This document shows, in pieces, positions 6,997-17,541 of a stretch of DNA of 37,051 nucleotides (its first letter is position 1; each line of letters starts with the position of its first letter). The position numbers and the translations under genes were made by a program. The DNA lies in assembly GCA_020860645.1 (NCBI GenBank), contig JAJBTX010000073.1, forward strand, positions 1 through 37,051, given 5' to 3'. This stretch comes from Lachnospiraceae bacterium (GTDB lineage: Bacteria > Bacillota > Clostridia > Lachnospirales > Lachnospiraceae). The notes beneath the pieces were generated by a model, which had not been told where the DNA came from, made no database searches, and worked only from the letters and a program-made list of their open reading frames with translations.

Positions 6997-7989
6997 ATGA
7001 AGATATTGATCGTATCAGGCTTTCTCGGAGCGGGAAAGACGACGTTTATCAAAAGCCTTTCAAAGCATACAGGCCGGGAAATCGCCATCCTGGAAAATGA
7101 ATACGGCGAGGTCGGCGTAGACGGCGACGTCTTGCGCGCGGACAGCGCACAGAGCATCGGAAAAGTCAATATCTGGGAACTGACCGAGGGCTGCATCTGC
7201 TGTTCCACGAAGGGCGATTTCGCAGCCTCCGTACTGACGATCGCGAATACAGTCGACCCGGAATATCTCGTAGTCGAGCCGACAGGCGTCGGCATGCTGA
7301 GCAATATCATCGCAAACCTGCAGCAGATCGAATACGAGCGGATCACCCTGCTCGCGCCGGTTGCAATCGTGGACGGGCAGAGTTTTCATAACAATTTAAG
7401 AGAGTATCCGGAAATTTATAAGGATCAGATCCGCGAAGCGCGGACCGTCTTTGTATCGAAGCTGGAAAACGCGTCGCCGGAAGAGCTCCGGAAAATCAAA
7501 CAGGATATCGAGACGCTCTGCCCGGGCGGACAGGTCGTGGCCGAGCACTACTCCGGCATGGATGAGGCTGCATGGCTCGCTCTCCTCAAACGGGGCTACG
7601 ACGGTTCGCATCTTGAGACAAAGCCGGAGAGCTCTGAGCTTCCCGACACCTTTTCCATGAGCGGTGTAGAGATGGAGTCACCGGAAATGCTGCTTCTGCT
7701 GCTCGAGCGCCTCATCCACGGTGGACTCGGCGGGGTCGTGCGCGCGAAGGGCTGCGTCAGGGCGGGCGGCGAGTGGCTGCGCTTCGACGCCGTGGACGGC
7801 AGATATACCCTGTCCGGCGCGGAGTCCGCACCAGAGGGCAAGGCCGTCTTCATCGGGAGGGACATTCGCCGCCAGACGATACGGCGTTATTTCACGCAGA
7901 CGCGCAGGCGGCCGCGCATCGGGAAGAACAGCAGCCACGCGCAGGCGGGCGCGGGGCGTTCTTCTATCATCATCCCCTGGAACGAATGA
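6997..7989 (+). CDS. CobW/COG0523-family GTPase, putative metallochaperone
   Basis: The 330-residue protein starts with a G3E-family GTPase domain: Walker A GFLGAGKTT (residues 8-16), the metal-binding GCICC motif (Cys66, Cys68, Cys69) and Glu94 in VVEPTG. A CobW C-terminal domain follows (~210-290, SMSGVEMESPEMLLLLLERL). The last ~30 residues are a basic, low-complexity tail (RRRPRIGKNSSHAQAG) of unknown use. COG0523 proteins deliver metals, often zinc, cobalt or corrinoid-related, to client enzymes using GTP. It sits 64 nt after a zinc alcohol dehydrogenase and is probably transcribed with it through a partial terminator. Metal delivery to that enzyme is therefore an attractive but unproven inference. 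There is no His-rich metal loop. A TTTTGGAGG site precedes the ATG. Confidence 0.88.
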   Translation: MKILIVSGFLGAGKTTFIKSLSKHTGREIAILENEYGEVGVDGDVLRADSAQSIGKVNIWELTEGCICCSTKGDFAASVLTIANTVDPEYLVVEPTGVGMLSNIIANLQQIEYERITLLAPVAIVDGQSFHNNLREYPEIYKDQIREARTVFVSKLENASPEELRKIKQDIETLCPGGQVVAEHYSGMDEAAWLALLKRGYDGSHLETKPESSELPDTFSMSGVEMESPEMLLLLLERLIHGGLGGVVRAKGCVRAGGEWLRFDAVDGRYTLSGAESAPEGKAVFIGRDIRRQTIRRYFTQTRRRPRIGKNSSHAQAGAGRSSIIIPWNE

Positions 7990-8133
7990 GACACAGTAGA
8001 GCCAGAATATGGCATCAGATGCGGCAGAATGAAATCAGTGCCGTGTTGTATTTGCGATGCATCCACTCATCCCATCTATCCGTCAGGACAATGCACCTGT
8101 CATGTTGAAAATCTGCTCCTTCAGCTATAAAAG
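7990..8133. other. Intergenic stretch between convergent cobW-type gene and lon
   Basis: No convincing reading frame or repeat is seen here. The lon terminator hairpin lies at its right edge. Confidence 0.5.
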
Positions 8134-8159
8134 AGGTGCCGGACAAATATCCGACACCT
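8134..8159 (-). terminator. lon transcription terminator
   Basis: On the minus strand AGGTGTCGGA pairs with TCCGGCACCT around a 6-nt loop and is followed by CTTTTAT. One position pairs as T-G in the minus-strand RNA but would be an A-C mismatch in the plus-strand RNA, so it serves lon. Confidence 0.75.
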
Positions 8160-8187
8160 GTCATTATACATGCCGCAGCACGCTTTA

Positions 8188-10452
8188 TCACATCACTTTC
8201 CCCAGCACCTCCGACACCCGGTGCACCGGGATGATCGTCAGGCTGTCCTTCACTTCCTGCGCCACCTCGTCGAGGTCGTCTTCATTTTCCCGCGGGATAT
8301 AGACTGTGGTGACACCCGCTCTCTGGGCCGCCATCAGCTTTTCCGGCAGTCCGCCGATCGGCATCACAAAGCCGCGCAGAGACACCTCGCCGGTCATCGC
8401 GACGTCCGGCGAGACCGCTTTTCCGTTCACCAGCGAGGCGATCGCCGTGGTCAGCGTGATACCGGCGGAAGGACCGTCCTTCGGCACCGCGCCCGCGGGC
8501 ACATGAATGTGCAGGTCATTTTTCTCAAAGAGCTCCGCCTTATCAGGATACATGCTCTTCACGAGGCTGACCGCGATCTGAACCGACTCCTTCATGACAT
8601 CGCCGAGCTGTCCGGTGATTACCGTCTTTCCCTCTCCCTTGGTAAACAGAGCCTCGATAAAGAGGATGTCCCCGCCCGCGCTGGTCCAGGCAAGGCCGGT
8701 CACCACGCCGGGCTGCTTCTCCTCCAGACGGCGGTCGTGCGGAATCGGCTTCTGATCCAGGAATTCGCGCAGCCGCTTCGGGCTGACGGAAACGCTCTTA
8801 TTTTCCCCCTTTACCAGGCGGACGGCCGCCACACGGCAGAGCGTGTCGAGCTGCTTCTTCAGGCCGCGCACACCGGCCTCCATCGTATAATCGGAGATGA
8901 TCGTGCGCAGCGCGACGTCGGAAATGCGCAGGCTCTGCGCTTTGATCCCCATATCCTTCATCGAGCGCGGAAGCAGGTGCTTCTTCGCGATCTGGAACTT
9001 GTCCGTCGCCGTATAACCCGGGAACTGGATGACCTCCATGCGGTTCAGCAGCGGCTCCGGGATCGTGTCAGTGGTATTCGCCGTACAGACGAACAGTACA
9101 TCGGAGAGGTCATAGGGCACATTCATATAATGATCGGTAAAAGTATTATTCTGCTCCGGGTCGAGCACCTCCAGCAGCGCACTCGAGGGGTCGCCGCCGT
9201 AGTCCCGCACCAGCTTGTCTACCTCGTCCAGCACCATGACCGGATTCGACGTGCCGCTGCGCTTAATGCCCTCCATAATCCGGCCCGGCATCGCGCCGAT
9301 ATAGGTGCGGCGATGGCCGCGAATCTCCGCCTCGTCGCGCACGCCGCCCAAGCTCACGCGCACATAGCTCCTGCCCAGCGCTCTGGCGATGCTCTGCCCG
9401 ATGCTCGTCTTGCCGGTGCCGGGCGCGCCGACGAAGAGCAGGATCGATCCCGCCTGCTTCCGGTTCAGCGTCATGACCGCGAGCTGCTGGATAATCCGCT
9501 TCTTGACCTTTTTCAGGCCAAAGTGATCCTCATCGAGGATCCGCTCCGCCTCCTTCAGATCGACCGGCGGTATCTCCTCCTTCTTCCAGGAGAGCGAAGT
9601 CACAAAGTCAAGATAGTCATACAGCATGCCATACTCGTGACTGTTCTGCCCCTCCTGCTTCATGCGGTTCAGCACCTTCATCGCCTCGGCGCGCGCCGTA
9701 TCGTTCATCTGGGATTTCTCGATCTTCTGCTCGAACTTTCTCACATCGGAAATGCTCTCCGGGTGCATCTCATCGAGCTGCTTCTGCAGGAACTCAATCT
9801 GCTTGCGAATCGCCTGCTCCCGGTAGATCTGCTCGTTGGAGCTCGCCTGCGCGTCCGCGGCCTCCTTCTTCACCTTCTCCATCTCCAGATACTCATAGAT
9901 CGCCTTCTCCATGCGCGTGGTGCGCTCCGAGATGGTGTCTGCCGCCAGAATCGCGTATTTCTCCTCATTGGAATTGCCCAGCATAAAGGACAGCGTCGCA
10001 GTCATTTCTCCCAGCGAATCCCACTGCATCACGTAATTGCGGGCGAGCAGCCCAAACTGGGTCTTCTGGATATGATTCATGAAAGCCGTCTTCGCCGCCT
10101 CAAAATGCTTACCGATCTCCTCCGGCGTCATATCCTCCACATCCTGCCGCTCCGAGAGCGTCACCACAATGCGCTCTCCCACCGTCGCGATCGTATCAAT
10201 ATTGACGCGGCTGCCTGTCAGGACCTTTACATTGCCCTCCTTGTCAACGGCCTCGATCTTTCCGGTGATGCCGATCGGATAAAAGTCGTCCGCCCGCATC
10301 TCCTCACGGGACTTGTCCTCCTTCAGCATCAGAAAGACGACCTCTTCGCCGGGCTGCGCCGGCCGCTCCGTAATCTTCTGAAAATAATTATTCTGAAAAT
10401 ACAGGTAAATATCCGGGACAATCACTATATTGTAATAAGGAACTGTAATCAT
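8188..10452 (-). CDS. lon: ATP-dependent protease Lon (LonA type)
   Basis: The 754-residue protein has the three LonA parts. An N-terminal substrate-binding and coiled-coil region (1-~300) is followed by an AAA+ domain with Walker A GAPGTGKT (342-349) and Walker B VMVLDEVD. The C-terminal protease domain has Ser662 in KDGPSAG and Lys705 in GGLPEKLMAA, at the spacing of the Lon Ser-Lys dyad. Lon degrades misfolded and some regulatory proteins in the cytosol. AGGAGGA precedes the ATG. A perfect CIRCE element covers the promoter, so HrcA control and heat induction are expected. That is not the usual arrangement for lon in Bacillus, as far as I know. It ends in a hairpin terminator and meets the CobW-type gene tail to tail. 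Confidence 0.97.
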   Translation of the reverse strand: MITVPYYNIVIVPDIYLYFQNNYFQKITERPAQPGEEVVFLMLKEDKSREEMRADDFYPIGITGKIEAVDKEGNVKVLTGSRVNIDTIATVGERIVVTLSERQDVEDMTPEEIGKHFEAAKTAFMNHIQKTQFGLLARNYVMQWDSLGEMTATLSFMLGNSNEEKYAILAADTISERTTRMEKAIYEYLEMEKVKKEAADAQASSNEQIYREQAIRKQIEFLQKQLDEMHPESISDVRKFEQKIEKSQMNDTARAEAMKVLNRMKQEGQNSHEYGMLYDYLDFVTSLSWKKEEIPPVDLKEAERILDEDHFGLKKVKKRIIQQLAVMTLNRKQAGSILLFVGAPGTGKTSIGQSIARALGRSYVRVSLGGVRDEAEIRGHRRTYIGAMPGRIMEGIKRSGTSNPVMVLDEVDKLVRDYGGDPSSALLEVLDPEQNNTFTDHYMNVPYDLSDVLFVCTANTTDTIPEPLLNRMEVIQFPGYTATDKFQIAKKHLLPRSMKDMGIKAQSLRISDVALRTIISDYTMEAGVRGLKKQLDTLCRVAAVRLVKGENKSVSVSPKRLREFLDQKPIPHDRRLEEKQPGVVTGLAWTSAGGDILFIEALFTKGEGKTVITGQLGDVMKESVQIAVSLVKSMYPDKAELFEKNDLHIHVPAGAVPKDGPSAGITLTTAIASLVNGKAVSPDVAMTGEVSLRGFVMPIGGLPEKLMAAQRAGVTTVYIPRENEDDLDEVAQEVKDSLTIIPVHRVSEVLGKVM

Positions 10453-10487
10453 GGGAATCCTCCTCTTTTGTAAGTTCTGTTATACGC

Positions 10488-10516
10488 AATATAGCACATT
10501 TACTAGCACTCGTCAA
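10488..10516 (-). promoter_or_regulatory. lon promoter
   Basis: On the minus strand TTGACG (10516-10511) and TATATT (10493-10488) are exactly 17 nt apart. The -35 box lies in the centre of the CIRCE element, so HrcA binding would block the polymerase directly. Confidence 0.8.
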
Positions 10517-10533
10517 GTGTGAGTGCTAGTAAA
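10499..10533 (-). promoter_or_regulatory. CIRCE element (HrcA operator) upstream of lon
   Basis: CTAGCACTC and GAGTGCTAG lie 9 nt apart, matching CIRCE (TTAGCACTC-N9-GAGTGCTAA) but for the outermost base of each arm. The arms extend to a perfect 13-bp inverted repeat (10499-10511 with 10521-10533). Confidence 0.92.
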
Positions 10534-10548
10534 TTATGGGTGATTTTT

Positions 10549-12383
<1,835 letters not shown>

Positions 12384-12413
12384 TCAATCTTTATGGTATG
12401 CAGTCTCCATTCA

Positions 12414-14744
12414 TCAGGAACGAAACCTGTCCGCCAGCAAGGACAGATAGCGGAATACCGGTTCCGTCGCGATGGAGAACAGGACAAAGAGCATGATACA
12501 CTTCACCGACATGCCGCTCAGAGAGAAAAGCTCCGGCAGATAAAAGCTGCACAGCAGCAGTCCCGCGATGGATCCAATGAATATGACCCACTGCCGACGG
12601 GAAGGCGGACTGATCGTTCTGTACAGGATCATGAATCCGACGATTGCGAGCAGCATCGTCGCGGCGGTGGAGATATCGTCCGAGGCTACGCCGAAGGTAT
12701 CGCCGAACACCACGAGCGCGGCCACAGCGAGCGTATCCGTAATCGCTGCGGGAAGCGCCTTCGCAAAAACATTTTTCATAAAATTCCCGCGGATGCGTTC
12801 CTTATTCGGCTCCATCGCAAGGAAGAAACCGGGACCCCCAATCGTAAACGTACTGATCAGAGAAATCTGCGCGGGCTCCAGCGGATAGGTGTAGACCGTA
12901 ATCAACGAGAACAGGGAAAGCAGCAGGGAAAAAATATTTTTGACGAGAAACAGCCCCGCAGAGCGCTGAATATTATTGACTACACGTCGGCCTTCCAGCA
13001 CGACCTGCGGCATACGGGAAAAATCGGAATCCAGCAGCACAAGCTGGGCCGCCTGCGCGGCGGCGTCGCTGCCGGAGGCCATCGCCACGCTGCAGTCCGC
13101 GTCCTTCAGCGCCAGCACGTCGTTGACACCGTCCCCCGTCATGGCGACCGTATGTCCCTGATGCTGCAGCGCGCGGATCATCTGCCGCTTCTGCTCCGGC
13201 GTGACCCTCCCAAAGACCGTGTATTCCTGCATGGCCGCCTCAATCTCCCGCTCTGTCTTCAATGTCGTCGCGTCGACATAGCGCTCCGCGCCGCGGATCT
13301 TCGCCTCCTTCGCCGCCTCAGAAACCGTACGCGGCGTATCGCCGGAGATCACCTTGATCTTCACGCCCTGCTCCTCGAAGTAAGAGAAAGTCTCCGCCGC
13401 CGTCCTCCGCACCGGATTGGACAGCAGGATAAAGCCGAGCGGCGTCGCTGCTTCCGTAAGCACCCTGCCATCCGGCTCCGACGGATAAGACGCCAAGACC
13501 AGCACGCGGTATCCGCGCCCCGCATAGCTCTCCACCGTATCCATTACTTTTACAAAGCCATCCCGCAGCACAAACTCCGGCGCGCCCAGCACATAAGAAC
13601 CCTCCTCAAAGGCCACAGCGCTGTACTTGTAGACAGGGGAAAAGGGAATGACGGTCCTCACATGCAGGCCTGACCCCTCCCGGAAATACGCTTTCAGCGC
13701 CTGCATGGTGGCGTTGTCACTGCTCATGGCAGCTGCAAAATCCCCCAGAATCCCGGAGAGCTCCGACAGCCTGTCCGGGCTGTAACCCTCCGCCGGAATC
13801 AGATCGCGTACCTCCATGGTGCTCTCCGTGATGGTTCCGGTCTTGTCCACACACAGGACGTCGACCCGCGCCAGGGTCTCGATGCTCTTCATGTCATGCA
13901 GCAGCACCTTTTTGCGGGCCAGACGCATGGAACTGACCACCAGCGTGACGCTCGTCAGCAGGTACAGGCCCTCGGGGATCATCCCGATCAGCGCCGCCAC
14001 CATGGAGGTCACACTGTCCGCAAGCGTCTCCTGATTGACATAATAGCCCTGCAGGAAAAGCGCAATGCCGATAGGAATCAACGCAACGCCCACGAATTTC
14101 AGGATGCCGTCCAGGGAGCGCAGCATCTGCGACTGTTCCTTCACATTCATGGACTGCGCCTCGCGCGTCAGCTTTGAAATATAAGAGTCCTCGCCCACGG
14201 CTGTCAGCCGGGCGCGGCACTCTCCGGCCACGACGAAACTGCCTGAGATCAGCTCGTCCCCCGGTCTTTTCGCGATATCATCCGACTCGCCGGTCAGCAG
14301 CGCCTCATTGACCTGGACTTCCCCCTCCGTCACTATGGCGTCCGCGCAGATCTGGTTTCCCGCCTTCAGAATCATGATATCGCCGCGCCGCAGCTCATCG
14401 ACGGGAATCACGATCGTCTCCCCGCCGCGCTCGACGGTCGCCCGCACCGCGCCCAGCATATTCATCTCATCCAGAACCTTCTTCGCGCGAAGCTCCTGGA
14501 TGATACCGATCAGTGTATTGACAATAATAATGGGCAGGAAGGTAAGGCTCCGGAATGCCCCGACCAGGCACAGGAGCAGCGCCAGAAAGGCAAAAATGAA
14601 GTTAAAATACGTGCAGACATTCTCCCGGACAATATCCCCGACTGTCTTCGTACCTGAGGTCTCCTGCCGTCTTTCAGAACCCGTTTCCCGGCGCTTCTTC
14701 GTATTCTGCTTTTTCCTTCTCATTGGCAATGTGGTAGCGGCCAT
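12414..14744 (-). CDS. Cation-translocating P-type ATPase (CtpE-like)
   Basis: Starting at the ATG at 14744 (GAGGAG 8 nt upstream), the protein has 776 residues; the track's longer start runs through the promoter. A very basic N-terminus (~30 residues) leads to TM1-2. The A-domain has TGES (151-154), a PEGL motif in TM4 (257-260) follows, and the P-domain has phosphorylation Asp300 in DKTGT. TGDGVND and a C-terminal membrane bundle complete it. It lacks N-terminal heavy-metal domains, so it is not a P1B copper or zinc pump. PEGLYLLTS resembles mycobacterial CtpE-type Ca2+ ATPases rather than the PEGLP of classical Ca2+ pumps. Calcium or another hard cation is the likeliest cargo, but the ion cannot be read from sequence. 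It lies between spoIIP and glpK. Confidence 0.9.
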   Translation of the reverse strand: MAATTLPMRRKKQNTKKRRETGSERRQETSGTKTVGDIVRENVCTYFNFIFAFLALLLCLVGAFRSLTFLPIIIVNTLIGIIQELRAKKVLDEMNMLGAVRATVERGGETIVIPVDELRRGDIMILKAGNQICADAIVTEGEVQVNEALLTGESDDIAKRPGDELISGSFVVAGECRARLTAVGEDSYISKLTREAQSMNVKEQSQMLRSLDGILKFVGVALIPIGIALFLQGYYVNQETLADSVTSMVAALIGMIPEGLYLLTSVTLVVSSMRLARKKVLLHDMKSIETLARVDVLCVDKTGTITESTMEVRDLIPAEGYSPDRLSELSGILGDFAAAMSSDNATMQALKAYFREGSGLHVRTVIPFSPVYKYSAVAFEEGSYVLGAPEFVLRDGFVKVMDTVESYAGRGYRVLVLASYPSEPDGRVLTEAATPLGFILLSNPVRRTAAETFSYFEEQGVKIKVISGDTPRTVSEAAKEAKIRGAERYVDATTLKTEREIEAAMQEYTVFGRVTPEQKRQMIRALQHQGHTVAMTGDGVNDVLALKDADCSVAMASGSDAAAQAAQLVLLDSDFSRMPQVVLEGRRVVNNIQRSAGLFLVKNIFSLLLSLFSLITVYTYPLEPAQISLISTFTIGGPGFFLAMEPNKERIRGNFMKNVFAKALPAAITDTLAVAALVVFGDTFGVASDDISTAATMLLAIVGFMILYRTISPPSRRQWVIFIGSIAGLLLCSFYLPELFSLSGMSVKCIMLFVLFSIATEPVFRYLSLLADRFRS

Positions 14745-14789
14745 GCGCAATTCTCCTCGTATCCTGCAAAATCTGCCGTCTTTATACGG

Positions 14790-14798
14790 ATTATAGCA
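14790..14798 (-). promoter_or_regulatory. Extended -10 promoter of the P-type ATPase
   Basis: The minus strand reads TGCTATAAT, a perfect -10 box with a TG extension, about 45 nt before the chosen ATG. No good -35 box is seen. Confidence 0.5.
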
Positions 14799-14842
14799 TA
14801 TCCCCGGCGACATGAATCTAAATATTCTCTAAAAAATCGACA

Positions 14843-16108
14843 TCAGGATCCGAAAACGCGGTCGAGCACATCAGCCAGCGGCTCCATCGTGTTCATCACC
14901 TCCTCCAGCGTATTGGTCTGCGCCCCCGCCTCGATCAGCAGCGCCTTGTCGGACAGATGCAGATTGTAGCGCAGACTCTTGAGGTAAATATTCCGGGAAA
15001 GTCCCGGATAATACTGTTCACACTGGAGCTTAAGCTGCAGTGTCAGCGCCAGATTGTCCTCGATATACGGATTATAGAGGTAGTCGATATTTCCGTTTTT
15101 TGTCCGGCTTAAGCCATTGAAAAACATAAAGCGCGCTACAGTTTTCCCGTCTATTTCGGTCACAAGGCGCGTGCCCTCGTCGACGCCGTCCCGGTGCAGG
15201 TCGATGACCGCCTGGATCGATGGATAGGCCTCCAGAATTTCGCTGATCTCCTCCGCCGCGCGGCTGTAGGCCTCACTGCGGTCGAGTTCCCCGTCGATCA
15301 GATCATAGACGCTCGTCACATGCATGACACGATAACCCTTCTCCTCGAGCAGTTCTGTCAGATAAGCCCCGACTCCCACGATCGTCGTAGAATTGTCGCC
15401 CGGAACGGAATCAACAAAGCCCTCCTGCGAATGCGTGTGGTAGATCAGGATCTGCGGACCGTCCACGCCTTTATCGATCGTCATATCCTTTGCGAGCAGC
15501 TTTTCCGCATTGAGATCTTCCGCCGTGACCGTCGTGTTCGACTCGACTGTATAGAAATTGCTGAGCAGATAGTCGAAATCCGACAGTTCCTCCAGGCTGT
15601 AGATCTGTCCGGTCTGCGTCGGGGCGCTCTCCTCGGTTTCTGTCGGCTGCCCTGTATCCGACAGTCCCGCGAGGGACGCATTCTCCTCCTCGACAAGCGA
15701 GGCCAGATCATACTCCTCTCCTGTTTCATTCAGTTCGTTCTCATCCTCACTGCTCCCGCTGATCAGCATCTCCCAGGTCACAGCGCTCTCAGCCGTGCCT
15801 GCATCCACCGCCGCATAGCTCAGCTTTTTCAATGGATGCAGTCCAAGCGCCCAGTCCAGATAACGTGAGAAAAGGGATACTTCATCCCGTTCCTCTCCGC
15901 TCGTATAGAAAAGCCCCGGATACAGGAGGCGCGCCGCTTCCCCGCGAAGCGCGCGCTGTACATATCCGGCTTCCTCCAGAAGCAGCGCCCCCGGATCGCA
16001 CTGCAGAAATTTCTGCCCGCCAGCGAGCAGAATATAAAAACCGGCCGCCAGGAAACAGATCCACAGCAGCCGATTGACAAGCCCTGACAGTTGTCGTCTC
16101 ATACGCAT
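14843..16108 (-). CDS. spoIIP: Stage II sporulation protein P (SpoIIP)
   Basis: The protein has about 421 residues. One N-terminal transmembrane helix (~LLWICFLAAGFYILLAGG) is followed by a variable extracellular linker rich in Glu, Ser and Thr (~130-190). The SpoIIP amidase/endopeptidase domain has ILIYHTHSQEGF with zinc-ligand histidines, AVIDLHRDG, and LLIEAGAQTNTLEEVMNTMEPLADVL at the end. SpoIIP cuts peptidoglycan with SpoIID and SpoIIM to drive engulfment of the forespore. The start is uncertain among GTG 16114, ATG 16108 and ATG 16102; none has a textbook ribosome site. It follows gpr by about 35 nt, the order seen in Bacillus and clostridia, and is direct evidence for a spore former. 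Confidence 0.95.
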   Translation of the reverse strand: MRMRRQLSGLVNRLLWICFLAAGFYILLAGGQKFLQCDPGALLLEEAGYVQRALRGEAARLLYPGLFYTSGEERDEVSLFSRYLDWALGLHPLKKLSYAAVDAGTAESAVTWEMLISGSSEDENELNETGEEYDLASLVEEENASLAGLSDTGQPTETEESAPTQTGQIYSLEELSDFDYLLSNFYTVESNTTVTAEDLNAEKLLAKDMTIDKGVDGPQILIYHTHSQEGFVDSVPGDNSTTIVGVGAYLTELLEEKGYRVMHVTSVYDLIDGELDRSEAYSRAAEEISEILEAYPSIQAVIDLHRDGVDEGTRLVTEIDGKTVARFMFFNGLSRTKNGNIDYLYNPYIEDNLALTLQLKLQCEQYYPGLSRNIYLKSLRYNLHLSDKALLIEAGAQTNTLEEVMNTMEPLADVLDRVFGS

Positions 16109-16143
16109 CCCCACCGCTTCATTCTATGCGTGTAGACAAAGCC

Positions 16144-17010
16144 TTATGTCCGCGGAAAGAAAGCAAGGTTCAGCGCCTCCGAGATCGTAAAGCTGAGCTG
16201 CCGGACCGTCTCGTCGATGTTTTTCGGTGTCACAAACATGCCGTTCAGATGCGGCGGCATCCGCTCACAGCTCCCCTGCGCGTCATAGATAATCGCTGCG
16301 GCTTCCACCACCGTCGGCACGCCGATCGCGATAACCGGCACGCCAAGACTCTCCTTTGTGAGACTTCCCCGGTGGTTTCCGACGCCGGAGCCCGGCTGTA
16401 TTCCGGTATCCGTCAGCTGGATCGTCCGGCTCAGACGCCGGGTACTGCGAGCCGCCAGCGCGTCGATCACGATCACGAGATCCGGCTTCGTCTGATCGAT
16501 GACGCCCTGAAGAATCTCCGAAGTCTCCATCCCTGTCTGCGCCATAACACCCGGCACGATACCGCTGATCGCGTTCACACTCTCGCCGCCCACGGCCTCC
16601 TTCCCATACTCCCGGATCAGATGCCGCGTAATCAGCAGATTGGAGACTGCCTTCGGCCCCAGCGCGTCCGGCGTCACATCACGATTTCCCAGTCCTGCCA
16701 CCAGGATCTCCCGCGCGCGGGGCTCTCCCACCAGCTCCAGCAGGCAGGAGGCCAGGCACTCCGATATCTCCCGATGATAATTCTCATCCGGCGAGGCCAT
16801 ACCCGGCGCCTCCAGCGTGAGGTAATTTCCCACCGGCTTCCCCATCTCCTTCGCGCCGCGTTCGGACTCAATCCGCACCCGCGTCACCCGGATATCCCGC
16901 TCCTTATCGTACTCTTCCTCCACGATGACGCCGTGTACCTCCGTCTCGCTCCCCTCGAAGCTCTCCCTCGCCTCCAGCGCGAGGTCGGTCCGCACCCGCA
17001 TCCGTTCCAT
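16144..17010 (-). CDS. gpr: Germination protease GPR
   Basis: The 288-residue protein matches GPR, which degrades small acid-soluble spore proteins in the first minutes of germination. It opens with the self-processed propeptide region (VRTDLALEARE), followed by RVRIESERGAKEMGKPVGNYLTLEAPG and LVAGLGNRDVTPDALGP. DLVIVIDALAARSTRRLSRTIQLTDTGIQPGSGVGNHR is the family's hallmark block. The length is slightly below the Bacillus enzyme. GGGAG lies 7 nt before the ATG. It diverges from rpsT, sharing a ~185-nt intergenic region. A forespore sigma-G promoter would be expected there; TGAAAG and CATAAAA at loosely suitable spacing are visible on the minus strand, which is only weak evidence. Confidence 0.95.
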   Translation of the reverse strand: MERMRVRTDLALEARESFEGSETEVHGVIVEEEYDKERDIRVTRVRIESERGAKEMGKPVGNYLTLEAPGMASPDENYHREISECLASCLLELVGEPRAREILVAGLGNRDVTPDALGPKAVSNLLITRHLIREYGKEAVGGESVNAISGIVPGVMAQTGMETSEILQGVIDQTKPDLVIVIDALAARSTRRLSRTIQLTDTGIQPGSGVGNHRGSLTKESLGVPVIAIGVPTVVEAAAIIYDAQGSCERMPPHLNGMFVTPKNIDETVRQLSFTISEALNLAFFPRT

Positions 17011-17070
17011 CTGCTCACTCCCAGTACTCTTTTTTATCTTAAACTTCCCTCAAAACTTGCATTTTATGTA

Positions 17071-17099
17071 TTGACAAGGAGAGTTCTTTCACCTAAAAT
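17071..17099 (+). promoter_or_regulatory. rpsT promoter
   Basis: TTGACA (17071-17076) and TAAAAT (17094-17099) are spaced by 17 nt, leaving a leader of roughly 90 nt before the S20 start. Confidence 0.8.
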
Positions 17100-17196
17100 A
17101 TATCCGTGTGTTTCCATGCAAAGCTTTTCCGTGTCTCGCTTTCAGGAAGCATGTATAACAGCAGTGAGCGTTTAAAGGAATCTGGAGGTGCACGAG

Positions 17197-17463
17197 TTGG
17201 CTAATATCAAGTCTGCGAAGAAGAGAATTCTGGTCACCGAGACCAGAACTGCGAGGAACAAGGCGATCAAGTCGAAGGTAAAGACCATGGTGAAAAAGGT
17301 CTACGCCGCGATCGATGAGAAGGATCAGGAAGCCGCGAAGGCCGCTTTGAAGGAAGCGATCTCCACGCTGAACAAAGCCGGTTCCAAGGGAGTCTATCAT
17401 AAGAACACCGTTTCGAGAAAGATTTCCCGTCTGCAGAAGGCCGTCAATGAGATGGCTTCATAG
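17197..17463 (+). CDS. rpsT: 30S ribosomal protein S20
   Basis: The 88-residue, Lys- and Arg-rich helical protein has the S20 opening ANIKSAKKRIL and the closing KGVYHKNTVSRKISRLQKAVNEM. It binds 16S rRNA early in small-subunit assembly. The start is the TTG at 17197, giving (M)ANIKSAKK, with GGAGG 8 nt upstream. The track's GTG at 17188 overlaps that ribosome site. A TTG start for S20 is also known in E. coli, where it is part of autogenous control. It is the only plus-strand gene between cobW and argG and ends in a strong bidirectional terminator. Confidence 0.97.
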   Translation: MANIKSAKKRILVTETRTARNKAIKSKVKTMVKKVYAAIDEKDQEAAKAALKEAISTLNKAGSKGVYHKNTVSRKISRLQKAVNEMAS

Positions 17464-17477
17464 AGAATAAAACAGCG

Positions 17478-17513
17478 AAAAGAAGGTCGGTACCGTCATG
17501 CCGACCTTCTTTT
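17478..17513. terminator. Bidirectional terminator between rpsT and holA
   Basis: AAAAGAAGGTCGG and CCGACCTTCTTTT form a perfect 13-bp stem around a 10-nt loop, with T-runs on both strands. It ends rpsT on the plus strand and can end holA on the minus strand. Confidence 0.92.
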
Positions 17514-17541
17514 TTATTGCGCGGAGCAATCAACTTTTATA

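Noticed and set aside
8170-10473. 767-aa plus-strand ORF antisense to lon
   Set aside because: It mirrors lon codon for codon, is rich in His, Arg and Leu, and has no family motif. Lon itself has all catalytic residues, so this is a high-GC shadow.
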